From NCBI GenBank assembly GCA_949358305.1, contig OX442316.1, positions 6,696,001 to 6,760,000 on the forward strand: a DNA stretch of 64,000 bases, read 5' to 3'. Below the pieces are notes generated by a model. It saw nothing but the letters and a program-made list of their open reading frames with translations. It ran no database searches and was not told the DNA's origin. The position numbers were made by a program, and so were the translations under genes. This DNA comes from Strigamia acuminata. Its lineage: Eukaryota; Arthropoda; Chilopoda; Geophilomorpha; Linotaeniidae. Shown one piece after another: positions 1-13,200 of the stretch; the stretch's first letter is position 1; each line of letters starts with the position of its first letter.

Positions 1-77
1 TTACTTGTTCTCATTACGCGGAAAAAGCTATCGCGACTTCTATTTTTGCAAAATGATTAATCGCATTATCGTTTCAG

Positions 78-1330
78 CCAACTCAATTGCACCGAAGAAG
101 AAATCCACTTGCACATAATGAAATTGGAGGAAAAGAAATTAATTCGGCCCGTCGAAACAGCTAATGGAAAAAGCTACATACGTATTGTTTTTAATGAAAA
201 AGGTACGGAAATACATTCTTAGAAAAACCTCTATTTTTTTATATTAATTTACATTTTTGTTCACCGTTAATAGAAGTTAAAGTTGTCCGTCAAATGCCGA
301 CCGTTGTCAATAATCAACAACCCACTATTGCCATCATCACTTCGCTGTACTGCGAAAAACTAGCCGTAGATGCCATGATAGAAAACAAAGACACCTATGT
401 CCGATACACAACCGTTGGCGAATCAAACGTGTACACGCTCGGTAGCATCGGCGCACATCGCGTAGTTGCAACTAAACTTCCCACTATCGGCCACACGCGG
501 GCAGCTACTATCGCCACCGGCAACACCACAACTAGACTTTTAGGTAGTTTTCCACCGTGAAATCTAATTTAATCGACTCATTTTAATTATTTCTCGCAAT
601 AGGTTGCTTCCAGAAAGTAGATTACGTTTTCCTAGTAGGATTGGGCGGCGGAATTCCGCATTACACCGACTACAATCGGCACGTTCGGCTCGGCGACGTT
701 GTGGTATCGGCCCCGAAAGACAACACGCCTTTTATTTACGCCTATTGTGAGCAAGTGGTCAAGCAGGACAAGGAAAATGTTACGTTCGATACCAAGACAT
801 GGCTGCCGCAAGACCTAGTTTTACAAGAGATCGCACGTTCGGTGGCGGACTCGAGCAACGATATCAATTGGCCGGCTTATGCCGAGGAAACTATCGAAAA
901 TCTAGCGAGGGAAGATATCGATTTCTCTCGTCCGCCGTCAAATACTGACAAATTATACATGTCGCTGGGTGGTAAGGACGTTATCGAAGTGGAACACCCT
1001 CTTCCTTTAGAGGGGACAGCTAATCATCAACAAGAGGGGGTTCCGCGAGTTCATTTTGGCGCCATCGGCTCGGGGAGACACGTCGTGAGAGATGACGCTT
1101 TACGTCAGGCTTTTTCTACTAAGTACGGGATTGTGGCCATGGATCACGAATTCGATGCCGTTGTTGATTCTATTTATGGAAATAGAAAGGAGAGTTACGT
1201 ATTTGTTCGTGGAATTGCCGATTATCGCGACGGGACTCGGCGTAAAGAATGGCAGCCATATTCAGCTTTAATGGCTGCGGCATTTACGAAGGCGGTGATT
1301 GCCGCGTTACCGCCACCTGAATTTGATTGA
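78..1330 (+). CDS. Winged-helix / nucleoside-phosphorylase-fold protein (3' part)
   Basis: Three exons are visible: 78-202, 274-543 and 603-1330. All have AG/GT borders and all junctions are phase 1; the stop is TGA at 1328-1330. The gene begins left of the window, since the first visible exon starts after an acceptor. It encodes about 373 residues here. The first ~40 residues (TEEEIHLHIMKLEEKKLIRP) read as the end of a winged-helix domain. The rest is a purine-nucleoside-phosphorylase/MTA-SAH-nucleosidase fold: the start strand IAIITSLYCEK, the glycine loop FLVGLGGGIPHY, then RLGDVVVSAP, and the late motif VRGIADYRDG followed by KEWQPYSAL. The family normally cleaves or phosphorolyses nucleosides. 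Here the usual EME-type active-site patch reads MDHEFDAVV, so activity on a nucleoside is uncertain. Similar winged-helix/phosphorylase fusions occur in invertebrates as uncharacterised proteins, as far as I recall. Domain call is confident; function is not. Confidence 0.85.
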
Positions 1331-4209
1331 AATATATTGAATATTTTTGTTACGAATTTTTCTTTTATTTGAATTTATTATAATATAACGTAACGTTTTT
1401 AATGCAGATTTTGCACTGTAAGCACGTAATTAGAGTAGGAGTTTGTTCCTTTTTTGTTTGACATTCCTTTTTATTTTAGAGTTATGTGGTTGGAGTTTTT
1501 AGACGTATTTTAATAGCAAAGTGTTTGGAAATGTGGAAGTTTTCGTGCCTTTGTTAGTGCACTGTCCTGTCTTTTTATCTATGTACATTTTTTAAAGATT
1601 AATTAAGGATGATATATAATAGTACAAGTGCCTGAAAACTTAAAAAAAAGACAAAATATTTCAAAAATATTATTTGTTACTATCAGTTTCTAAGTTATAT
1701 ATATTTAAAACGTAAATGTTTACAACAAATTACTGTTTTCTGGTTTTGTGAAACGTTTGTAGAAAAATCTGTGATAATTAAAAACTCGAATTCCAGTAAA
1801 TTTGTCTTTTAAAGTTGTTTTCACGATTTACCGAGACGTTAAATTCGTTTTATGGGTTTATTTATGTCTCAAATTAGTGCTAATTTGTGATTTATAGTTG
1901 CGCGAAATAACTATAGATGTCGCTGTAAGCGCTGCAAAGTTCCTACACCAGCAAAAGATGTCGCTCGAGTGGTGAGCTTTGGTCGCTTTGGTCGCGACGA
2001 TTTGATGAATGTAGCGGAAAAGGAACTTGAAAAAACACGCAAAAATTTAGCTAATAAAAAAGTTTATTTCGAGTTTTGACAAATTTTTAAAATTTTCCAA
2101 ATACGCCAGTGATTAAATAAAGAATTTATTTGCACATTGACTTTTGTACATTTTAAAAATAAAAATCAAATTCTTGAGTCTGCATTGCTAGAAAGGTTCA
2201 GCGATGAGACAAATGATAAGAAGCAGAAGTAGCGACTCCATGGAGACTACGAGGGGTTGGGGAGATGTGGGGATGAAAAACGGATCACCACCACGTCTGT
2301 GGTAATGGCAGTGACCTTCGTACACAAATAGACAAACTGATGACTCCGGAAAAATACTTTGTATCGTAATGATCGGGTTTTCCCAATTACAAAAATTATT
2401 ACAGTATAAATTTATTTGATTTCTAGCTCGTATAACGAAGTGGCTAAACTAGTTAATAAGACGTGGTACTGCTTTTTTCACTTAGTTTTCTCATTTTTTT
2501 TCTCCCTTCTGAACATTCATATATTTTTTTATTAACCGGAATGTAACCTCATCTAGAAATATTGAAAACAAAATTCCACGACTGGTTGGCTCTAACGTGT
2601 TGAAAGAACTGAAATAAAGGATATGAATGCTGCGCTTGAACTTCAATTTTCTTGAAAATTAGGGGCTTTTTCCAACTGTAATTTGCTTTGTCAATTTTTC
2701 TGCGTTTTTCCCTCTACCTGGATATTAAATCCGACAAAATGAAGGGTATGATATTGCATTCATGGGTGGAATTCAAGGATAAAAATATACCCCCTTTCTA
2801 AAAATATTTTTAATAAGCTAGAACAACAAAGCGAAGCCTATACTTAAACGTATGACAGGGCAGATGCAACGTAGAATTTCTTTCTCCATTACAAATTACA
2901 ACAATTTTAAGGTGTAATGGAGGATATCGACCCATGAAATGAAACAAATAAATAACCTTGATAACTATGTATTAAAAAGAAACTTGTCTACTTGTATTTT
3001 TAATTAAAATAATAAAATAATTTTATTCAAGAGCAAGTTGTATGTGTGTTTTTTTTTAATGTTTTTTTATTTCATATTTCTGTTTAATTTTACATATAGA
3101 AATGCACATTATACTTTTATTTCATTTTTTCTACATCTCAGTAGGGGTGAAACTGAAGGAATTAAATTAATTTTCGCTCTGTCAAGATAAAGAAGCAAAG
3201 TGTCACGGGACGTGAAACAATTTAGTTTTATCTCTTCTGTAACTCTTGCCAAACTCGCACAAACTCTGGCTTGAACTTTGTAGTTGACGACACCATTATT
3301 CAGTAGCCGCACTTTACTTGACTTGGAAACTCACTTTTATTGTTCCTCAAAAGTTTTCTTTTTGTGTGGTCTTGTATAATCTCGAGTATTTCCGTGTATT
3401 TTCGATGCGAGAGTTTTGTCGTGTTGTATGTAAATCAGCAGTAAATAAATCAGTCACCGCCACTGATTCTCGATGTTCTGCAAAATGATCTCAGCAGACC
3501 ATTACTCGACTATAGTTTGTCTGTCATCTGCTTTGTTTATATTATCTCAACGGTCCCTCAACAAACACAAATGACCCTCTGCGTCTTTTACAACTGTTTA
3601 AAAACCTTTCAAGTTGCTCGAATTGCTTTTAAAATGACTCAACGTTTAAGTGTCTAAACTTTTTATCCTAATTACTCCACCCGAGCGACTCTTTTTCAAA
3701 TCTCTAACTAGAGAGGTGCAAACCAATCTCCCCTATTGACCTGCCAGATTATTTACCAAGGCCATCATTCTATTAGATAAACAGTGGAAACCCAGCGGAG
3801 TTGGGATGGACCCCACATACACCGCGCAACATCAATTTAACGTGTCAACAAAAAAATAATTATTTATTTTTATTAACAATTTTTCATTTTTATTAACATT
3901 TTACAAATAAATAAATCAATTTCGGTGTGCTATTGTTATCCTATCCCAGTGCCAGTTTATCACCCGATTAGAAATTTAATAACATCTTTATCTTTTTTGA
4001 TTGGAATACCTGACGACATATCACCTGCGTCCAATCAACCAAAACTATGTGAATAAAGGCGTTTAAATTGACCCACCATTCCCACCAATGACGTTTTACT
4101 GCGGGATGATGAGGTGGGCACCGGAACGACATCTATCGGGTAATAAGAGCAAGTCAGGCAGCCACACCACAAGCCACACGGGACCCACGCGAGCTCCTCA
4201 GCGCCAGCG
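1331..4209. other. Intergenic: 3' UTR of the phosphorylase gene, then upstream region of the BAMBI-like gene
   Basis: AT-rich sequence with no convincing exon. Polyadenylation-type signals follow the upstream gene, for example an AATAAA near 2117. Two short GATGTCGCT motifs lie near 1917 and 1957. Longer open frames here have no coding character. Confidence 0.5.
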
Positions 4210-7200
4210 ATGGCACCTTGCAGATTGTGGTTCCCATACCTGGTTGTTTTCACCGGCTTTTTCTTCACGATCGAGGCGCAAAGACACGGTAAGAATGACA
4301 ACGAATAGTACTTGGTTTTAACTCGGTCTGAAACTGTACAAATGCGTCGTTAGAGGGCATTTCATAACGCAGGGAGTTCGAGTTTGTGTATATTTTAAAC
4401 TCATTGGGCCACACGATAAACAGGTTACGCATATAAAAATGAGTTTCTAAGTTAGTGGCTTGTAATTTTAAAATTCGTGTTTCATTTCCTTATCTAGATA
4501 TTTATTTATAGATAAGGGCATGATCGGTTTTTTTATGGGTCATTTAAATACGGGGGGGCGGAGGGGGGGATGGATTCGCTGAGCCCAATGTAAACACAAC
4601 ATAAAACAAACGATTTTGATTGAATTTTTGTGTTTTACGAATTCTTCGGTTCGATTTGTTAATGTGTGCACCTGCCCTTGTATTTGGGGCCCTTTTATTT
4701 GTGGGTTAATTTAATTTTCGATTAATTTAGTGAAGAAAATCAATTGATTGACAGGTCTGACATCGCCTTCCACGTTATTCGTCGTGCTTTTCAACTTTGA
4801 CTCACATGCCGTGTTAAGGGAATAAACAGATCAATAATTTCCAGCTCCAAACCTAATCTGAAATGTTAGATTTTACTAGATTTTGTGCAGTTGCTGCTGG
4901 CAACCATGGGGCATAAGTCAAAGCAATCGTTATTGATTATGAATGAAGTGATGTAATTTTTAAATAGATGATAAATTAGGGTTTTTGGTGACAGTGCAAC
5001 TTATTGGAAATCGGAGAACAACAGTACAGAGAGAGAGAGAGAAAAAAAAAGTTCTTTTCATGGAATCGGTTCAATTAATTGATTAGGTTGAAGATGGAAG
5101 GTATAAAATGACATGTTTCATTAAATCGAGACTTGGGTAATTACACTGGGAACTAAAATCAGACTGATGGCGCCATGTATTAAAGTGACATCACTCCTTG
5201 ACTCATTAATGATGCACACTCTTGTGAGCATTTGGGAGGATTATTATGGGCAAACTTAATTTGATTTTCAACGTTTTATTATTTATCTATTTTTTTTTAT
5301 TTTTTTTATTTTCTTCTTTGAAATTAAGTCTCATCGATTATTAGGCAGCAACAGAACTTCATTTACAAGTTGGTGCAACTGCCAATATTTTATTCAAATT
5401 TTAGACAAACAAACTTGTGAATTCAAAATGGTGGAAATATTAATTTAACGAAATTAAATGAGGTATTTATTTATAAAGCGAAAAAATCAATGTCTGTCGC
5501 TTTCTTGGCCCTAGAAATGAACGAAAAAATACATTTCATCGATTCAAATAATATATTTAATTCATGAAAACAAAGAAATTGTCGACAAAATGATAAATGC
5601 GAGCATTTTTTGAAGCGCCGATGATGATATTTTCATGCGGCAAAAAGCCGACTCGCTGCGGCTGTTAGCTCGAAACACCCACACTTGAGAATCCAAAAAC
5701 TTTGGAAAAAATAACTGCAAAATGTGGCAAAATGACGTCACATTCCTCCATACACCGGATGTCACACACTTCTCCACCAAGGAAATGATTTTAGCTGTTA
5801 TCACGCATGCGTCTCACGGTTTGGTTCATCAATAAAGTGTCTGGAGGGTCCGTGTATTCGTGCTTCTTGTTGCAATTCTATTTACAATATCGACCAACTT
5901 TCGGGCCTGAATCGAACGTAAAGCTCTTGTGTGGATAACGGCGTATTCAGATTCGAATACACGATTCAATCACACGGCGGCGCCACTGCATTGTTACCAT
6001 AGTTATTCCATAGTGTATACACTATATGGAAATTTTATTACAAGAGACTACATCTAGAGATTAAGCACGTTTTAATTATTTTTTTTAATATCTCGAATCG
6101 ATATACAACGACCTTGCACGATTAGGCCACTGACACCATACAGAAAAATAGACATTTGTTGATTCGACAAATCAGATCAGATAGAATGCTTGAAACTGTC
6201 ACACATGTTGCCATAGAAATCAATAAATAAAATGGTTGACAGTGATAAGAAAAAAAAATTTTTTTGATGGAATTGTGCCGTATGGATTCGTAGATAATTA
6301 AAATCGCATTTCATGCCAAAATTATTAATCGTCTTTTGTTTAAAATAGAAAAAGGAAATGGAATTTTCTCTTCTTTATTGAAAAAATGTTGCAAAACGAT
6401 GGTAGGCGTAATTCCACACACAAATTAATAATAAACCATGTTTAATTAATGAAATGTGTATTTATTTTCCCTTTAATACTTCTAATGTAGGTTGTTATTA
6501 AAATAGGAAGTGTGCTTTAATTGCACAATGACCTTTCATTGCTTCGCATGAATCTTAGTGTAGTGTGGTGGCAGAATATGATAATAATAAGCCTAAACTT
6601 ATAATTTCAGTTAGATCTTTTGAATAAATGAATTTAATGGCAAAAATTTGTACTCCTCAACCTTCAACAGCAAGAAAATGATTCAAACACTTGATAGAAT
6701 TCGTTAGTGCAGTCACGTAGCCACGAGATGAACCTATATGGGTCGCTAAGGTAGTCCTCAAATTCTATTATATCTCAGCATGCGCATTGTCCTGCATCTC
6801 AATCGAAAAGCGAGTGAATGAAAAAAAAGAAATAAATAAAATGAGCGTTTAGAAAAGGAATTCATATTTTATAAGAGTTCTTATATTCTCTGGGTTTATA
6901 TTTAGTAAATTGATTGATTCCTTTATTTGCTCGCCTCGACTCGGGGCAGGGAAAAGCAAATATTTGTTTTTTGTTCTGACCTTATCTGCTCGTACCCTTT
7001 TTTCTTTCTTTTGTTTTCATTTCCTGCTATTGATTTAAAAAATGGCCGAAGGTGCTTACTCTAGATAATTGTGTTCATATTTAATCAAGTTTTCTTCCTA
7101 CTGGTTTAACACAAACAAATGAGGATTTTTCTTGAGAAACACATCATGTGCTAAGTTTACATGGACACAACGAAAAAATTGAATTTTGTCTGGAAATTTG

Positions 7201-10200
7201 CACGTTAATATTATTTGTGCACATTTTTACATGTGTGTTTACATTGCAAATGGTGCAAATGCCCAAAATTAGCGGAAATTAGCATGTCTTTTGCGTAAAA
7301 CTGGTTTGTTTACACGATCAATTTTCCGAAATTGTAATTTCCACCTTTCTGGAAAACTGTGAGGAAAACTAGTAGTGGTGAAATATTGTTAAAAAAACTG
7401 AAAAATTCGTCCATTTTCAAACCGGACATGCTACATGTGTGGCAGTTTGTTTTTGCTTGAATTGCCTCGAAGGGAATTGCAATAAAAGAAGTTTTGCAAC
7501 AAAGAAATGTTCAAATGTCATTTACATTGAGGGTAGAGTAAGTTAATATTACACAGGAATGGACTGATGTGGGCCATAGATTCTTTGCAAACAACTAGGT
7601 TTTTCTTTTCCCCTTATCAAATTATAGGTTAGAGAGTCGAGGGAACCCAAACGAAGGTTCATTATCCCGGGTCGTGGTCCGTACTGTGAAATCATTGGGG
7701 CCCCGAATCGTGCATGAGATGCTGAGAAGTTTACCCACCACTACAATAGACTATTTCTAGGCAAGCAAGCGTTCATTTCCTCCCACTTTTGTAAACCCTA
7801 GTTGAGTTGTAGGTGGTGATTATGTGGAGCGAAAAGAAAGGAACAAAAAAAAAGAAAAAATAATTTGGACGAAAAAAGTGGAGCCTTGTGGCGGATGGAG
7901 GGAGATTTTGGGAAAGTATAGGCCTGGTGGTTTGTAAGTAATATGATTAAAGGAGCTGGTCATTCGCAAGTCGAATGCAAAAGTTACAAATTTTATTCTT
8001 TTTTCAATTCTGTGGAATTTCTCGATTTTTAAAATTGAGCGCCACTGATTTAACGGTGGAGGTTGTTAGAATTAAAGACGATGCTGCGATGTGACAGAAA
8101 GAGGAACTACTATAGCTTTTGGTGGTTTTATCATTTAGTTATCTCAAGGTTTTCTTTCCTCATTAAATTATACCAGCAAATCCGCTCATTCTATCGGATG
8201 ATCAGGTTTTAAGACGAAAAATGTATACAGTCCATTACAATAAATCAAAAGTTACAATAAATCAAAATTTTTGGAGTAGAGACTCATAAAAATTGTATTT
8301 TTCTTGCTTGGACGACAAGATCTTTAAATTTGGGCTCAATGGTGCCCTAGAACAGGTCATTCTAAACATATTTTTTTTAAAAAATAAAATAAAAGACCCA
8401 TTTTTAAGCTAGATACACTGGAAATACAAACTAACATGCGACAGAAGAGAATGAGGCGGACATTTTCGCCAAACCGCTTCAGCGAATTAAGTTTGACAAG
8501 TTTCGTGTGCGATTGGGTTTGCGACCAATTGATGGGAAAACCCAAAACGACGCGTAAAGATAATAACCCTTTTAGGGGAAGTTTTGTTGGGTTTATTCTA
8601 TGGGAAAACAGTGGGGCCGTCTGTATTTCAAAGTCCTCGTGTATAAAAAAAAGTTATAAAGATTGGCACGTAATTAGTTCTTCGAATGTTTTCTGCAGAC
8701 GACATTATTTCTTCAATTCGGATGTTGTGCGAAGTTTGCAAAGTTGAAGTGCGGTGGAATTTTTCATTAAGTTCATTCGTGTGAAGGTTGACTTCTTTGT
8801 TAAGTTGTACTCAGTAATTTTGCACGACAGGTCAGGCTGTAATGATAAGGTCCTTTGGTCATAGAGACACAAAATGATACCTTATAGCGTACTTTATTTT
8901 TTTTTTTGCTCAAAGAGGTTGGGTGAAACTGAAAATAAGAAAATTCCTTACCTCCATGCGGAGATCCTCGAGAAGCCAACATAAAAAGGTGGTTATTTTG
9001 TTTAGTTGGCATGAATAATTCACTAGGGAGAAGAAAGAAAAAATGTTAAGTGTATACGCAAATGACACGTGAAAGGAGTAGCGTGTGGGAGGGTTACACG
9101 AGCTCAAAGTTAGCCGGGTGGCAGGTTGCCACTGCAGGAGGTTAGAAAACAAGTTATGAAAACATTTTGGCAAAGATGGAAGAGCTGTCGTACATTGGCC
9201 AACGCATATGGACAATCGTATTAAATGTTTTCATATTTTTCCTGAGGTTTTTCCTATTTTTCTTTGACGGTATCTACATTTATCAAAGATTTAATTAAAA
9301 AGGATTTTTTTTTATTTTTTTATTTTTTTTTTACCGGTGAGTTGATGACATCTGAAAAGTTGGGGAAAAAGATTAGAAATGTATGTCATTATACTAATTG
9401 GATGAAATAAAATAAAAATTATTTTATTTTTTATTTTTATTTTTATTTTTTAAAAAAAATATTTAAAAATTTAAAAAAGATGTTTTTGAAGATGTTTGGG
9501 GAGAAAACACGAGCTTTTATTCGTGGAATTTTCTCCGATGTTATCGTGTCAATTCATTTCATCAGTGACCAAGCCAATACAAAAGCATTAGTGTTTCCCG
9601 TTGCACGCCTTGTGCTGTGTATGAATCGCTGAGGCCCACAGCGACCGGAAGTCGTCCACGACGAGTGCTATCTCCTACCGGAATCGCAGTTCCTTTCTTT
9701 GCTTGGCTGCGGCTGCATTGCCGCGACCAAACACAATGAGCCTTTTGAAAACTTGGAGCAGTTATTAACCTTCAGGTCTCAAAATGAGTTCTGTGTGACC
9801 CAATATTGGGTCATTTGCAAATATTTTACGGTAGAAAAATTATCTTGAAAAAATTTAATTTTCTTTTTTTTTTTTGCTTCTTTCTGCGTGTTGTTCCTAT
9901 GGGAAGTAAAACTCAAACAATAAAAATGTCGAAACATCGTATTTCCTTGTCATAAACATGAAAATGGAATATAATTAATATATATTTTTTTGGATTAAGT
10001 CATGAATCGTTGTCTGCTTGGGTCAGAGCTCACTGCAGCAAATATTTAAAATGTTTCCAGAAATGAAAAGACTCTTAAAGGTCGAGTTCGTGATGAATTT
10101 TAACATTATGCGCACAATGTGACCGTGATTTAGTTGAATTCTCTCTTTAATTTTTTTTTTTTTTTTTTTAGTCAAAATTTTTAAAATTTTTTTTTTTTTT

Positions 10201-13200
10201 TTTTTACTTCGATCAAACTAAACCTAATTACCATCAGAGATAACACTAACAAGGTTTTCCCATCAAAACCAAAACTGCACCATCATTGAGATAAAATGCC
10301 ACCTATATAGTGAAATTTGCCTTTAAAAAAAAGATGGGGAATTTTTCTATATGAAATTTTTATGACCCACATTGAACAATTATTCAACGTTTAGCTGTCA
10401 AATGCGCATCAAGAAGCGGACTAAATTACGACGCTCTAAAAGCAATAACTTACCTTTAAGTTTAGTCCTTGAGAGAAAAAAGTGACAGTTTTTATAGCGA
10501 CGTAGACAAGTTAAGTCATTCTGTCATCAGTGGATTTCTCGACTCGGAATAATTGCATGGAAATCATGTGAAAATAATCTCATTGGTTTTCGCCTCATGT
10601 TCCATCACATGAAGACATCACAACTGTTCCGTACAAAACTTCCATCATCGACTACTTGATTTACGACATTCCATTTTCTCTTTTTCCTTGTTTACCTTTC
10701 CCTTCTGCCCTTAAATCAGAGAAAAAACGCTATCAACTTGACGCCACGTCAACTTTTATTTTAATTTCCAGTCTCCAAACTCCTCTAAGTGGCAGTTGGT
10801 AGCTCGAAAAGTTAAATTGGACGGACACCGTTTTAAATCAGCAAACAAGGAGCACTTCTCCTCTTATTGAAAGCAATTCCATGTTGCGAAGGGGAGATTC
10901 TTCTCCTTCCCATTTTTTCCCTTTTTTTAATACGAAGAGTGTCATCCATCGCGAGGCAATTAGTGGCCAAGGGACCTTATCTCGACTGGTCCAGTGGACA
11001 GCCTCCCCTCGAGCTATTTACACAAGAAATCACCTCTTCAATTCCCCTCTGGATTAGGAGCCAACTCTTTGACCTCGTCAATACCACAATTTCATCGCTT
11101 TTTTTATTTTGGGAAAAAAAATAAAAATTAAAAATTAATTAAAATGTCATTATGAAATTGTTACGGCACATCCTACATGGGAGTCTCGAAGACGCCTTCG
11201 TGCCGAGGAGAAGGGCGGGGGTGGATATTTATAGACGACCTTGTTTGGATAAAGAAATACATACGCACTGTCCATCATCCATCAGTAAACATATTCTTAA
11301 GAACTACTGTCCATTATAGCGTGGGAAAGGAGATTGAGCCACTTGACCCGTGAACCGAGTTTACATGAACAAATTTTGCCCACATGTCACGCAAAAGAAT
11401 TATTAGCACTTTTATTCCTACGCCATATTTGGTTTTAAATGTGATTACGCGGGACAATTTCAATATCCAGTGGCGTAGGTTGGTCACGCCTTCATTTCCG
11501 TTATTTGCTCTCTTGTTGAGTGATATGGCGCCATGTTTTTACCCTCTTCTGGGTTTTTTTTCTTTTTCTTTTTCCCTTTTTATCGTCTGTTCCCCTTCGT
11601 GTTCCTTTCCTAAGGCTGTCCATTAGCGCCCTCTGCATAAACTCCAACACACTTATCAACCACGCTTATGACTTGGTCTCAAGTGCCCTTTCTCCTCGCC
11701 CATCCCACGTCATTTTCAACTTGAGTTTTTACATTTTTATAACATAAGTGACCCAGGAAAAAAATTATATATTAAAATATAGTTTGTGAGAATATATTTA
11801 TTTTTTGGGGAATTTTGATGGTAATCTTTTTGAAAAGTTGAAGGTAATGCGATGGAGTGTTGAGTTTTGAGGTTTTCCAGATTCACTGTCCCACTGCGAA
11901 GGTTTGTCGCATGTTTCATGGGGCGTGTAAGTGTATCTGTTCTGCCATCTTGAGTTGTGATTGGCTCCCGATAAAGGAAGTGGGATTGGAAACAGTTCTT
12001 ATGGCGCCAATGTTTTGTCTGAGGTTTTCCACAGGGTGAAGTGATAGATGGCGCATTACGATGTTCGTGGACATGAGAAAAATACGAGTGCGACTTGCTA
12101 CTTTAACAGATGCAAATGTTTTTATATGTAAAAAACGAGGGAAAAAGAAAGATTTATTTTTATATATATTTTTTTTTTAATTTAAAATATATTTTCATTG
12201 GGTTTCCAGTCACGGATTAAATGGGTGATAAGAATCAGTCCCTGAAAGACTTTTTAAAAAAAAGACAATTAAATTCCCAGTGTGAGTTGTTGGTCAAATT
12301 TCATCGCATTTTATCGTGGGATTTGTAGTTGGGGTTTGCACTCAATCTTACACCCACTACCCATTTACGGTGTTTGTGCAGACTTTTACGGCCGTAGAAG
12401 AAGGTATAAGAGTGCCATCTTAGATTGCATTTCGCTCTCGACCCCTGGTGGGTGGTCGTTGACGCTCTTGCTCACCGGAATGCCATTACGGTATTTAATG
12501 AGCTTTTTTTATGTAACAAATTATATTATGGTAGCTGAATATTAATTTTTAATTCAACTAATTACTAGCGATTTACTGTAACGCCATTTTTTAAATTTTT
12601 TAAATTAAAAAAAAAAATGGAATACATTTTAATATATTTTTTAAAAAAATAGGGTTAAGGATTTTTATTATTTTTTTTTTGTTTGTTTTTGAAATGAACA
12701 ATTAAACAATGAAACCTTGACTTGCTTTTATGGACCTCTTGTGAAAAAAAAAATAAAGTCTTAGTGCTTTTTGGTTTGCTCGCTTTTTATGATTATGGTC
12801 TCTTCAAGTTTGGACACAATAGTGTATCATATTCGGGTTGTAAATGTAAAACCTGGAATAAAAAATGATTATAATAAAAAAAAGGGGCTTATTGTTTGTT
12901 TTTTGACCTTTTAGAATTCGCCAAACTTTTAATTTGATTGGAAGTTTTGTGAACAACTAAATTTCATCACTTAGTTGCGAGCCAAATGATTTGTTTGATT
13001 GGCTCGTTTCAGGTGTGGTTTAAGTGGCTTATACTGTCTTTTACTATCGCACAATTGAAAATCACTTTACTAGCTGACTTTTCCCGACCACTAAGTGCCT
13101 TTCAGCATCCGGTGCAAAGATGTGACGATGCAATTAACTTGTTCCTCTTCCCTGCGGGAATGTAGACTTCCAAAAACCTTTATCTTGTGCAGAATCATCC

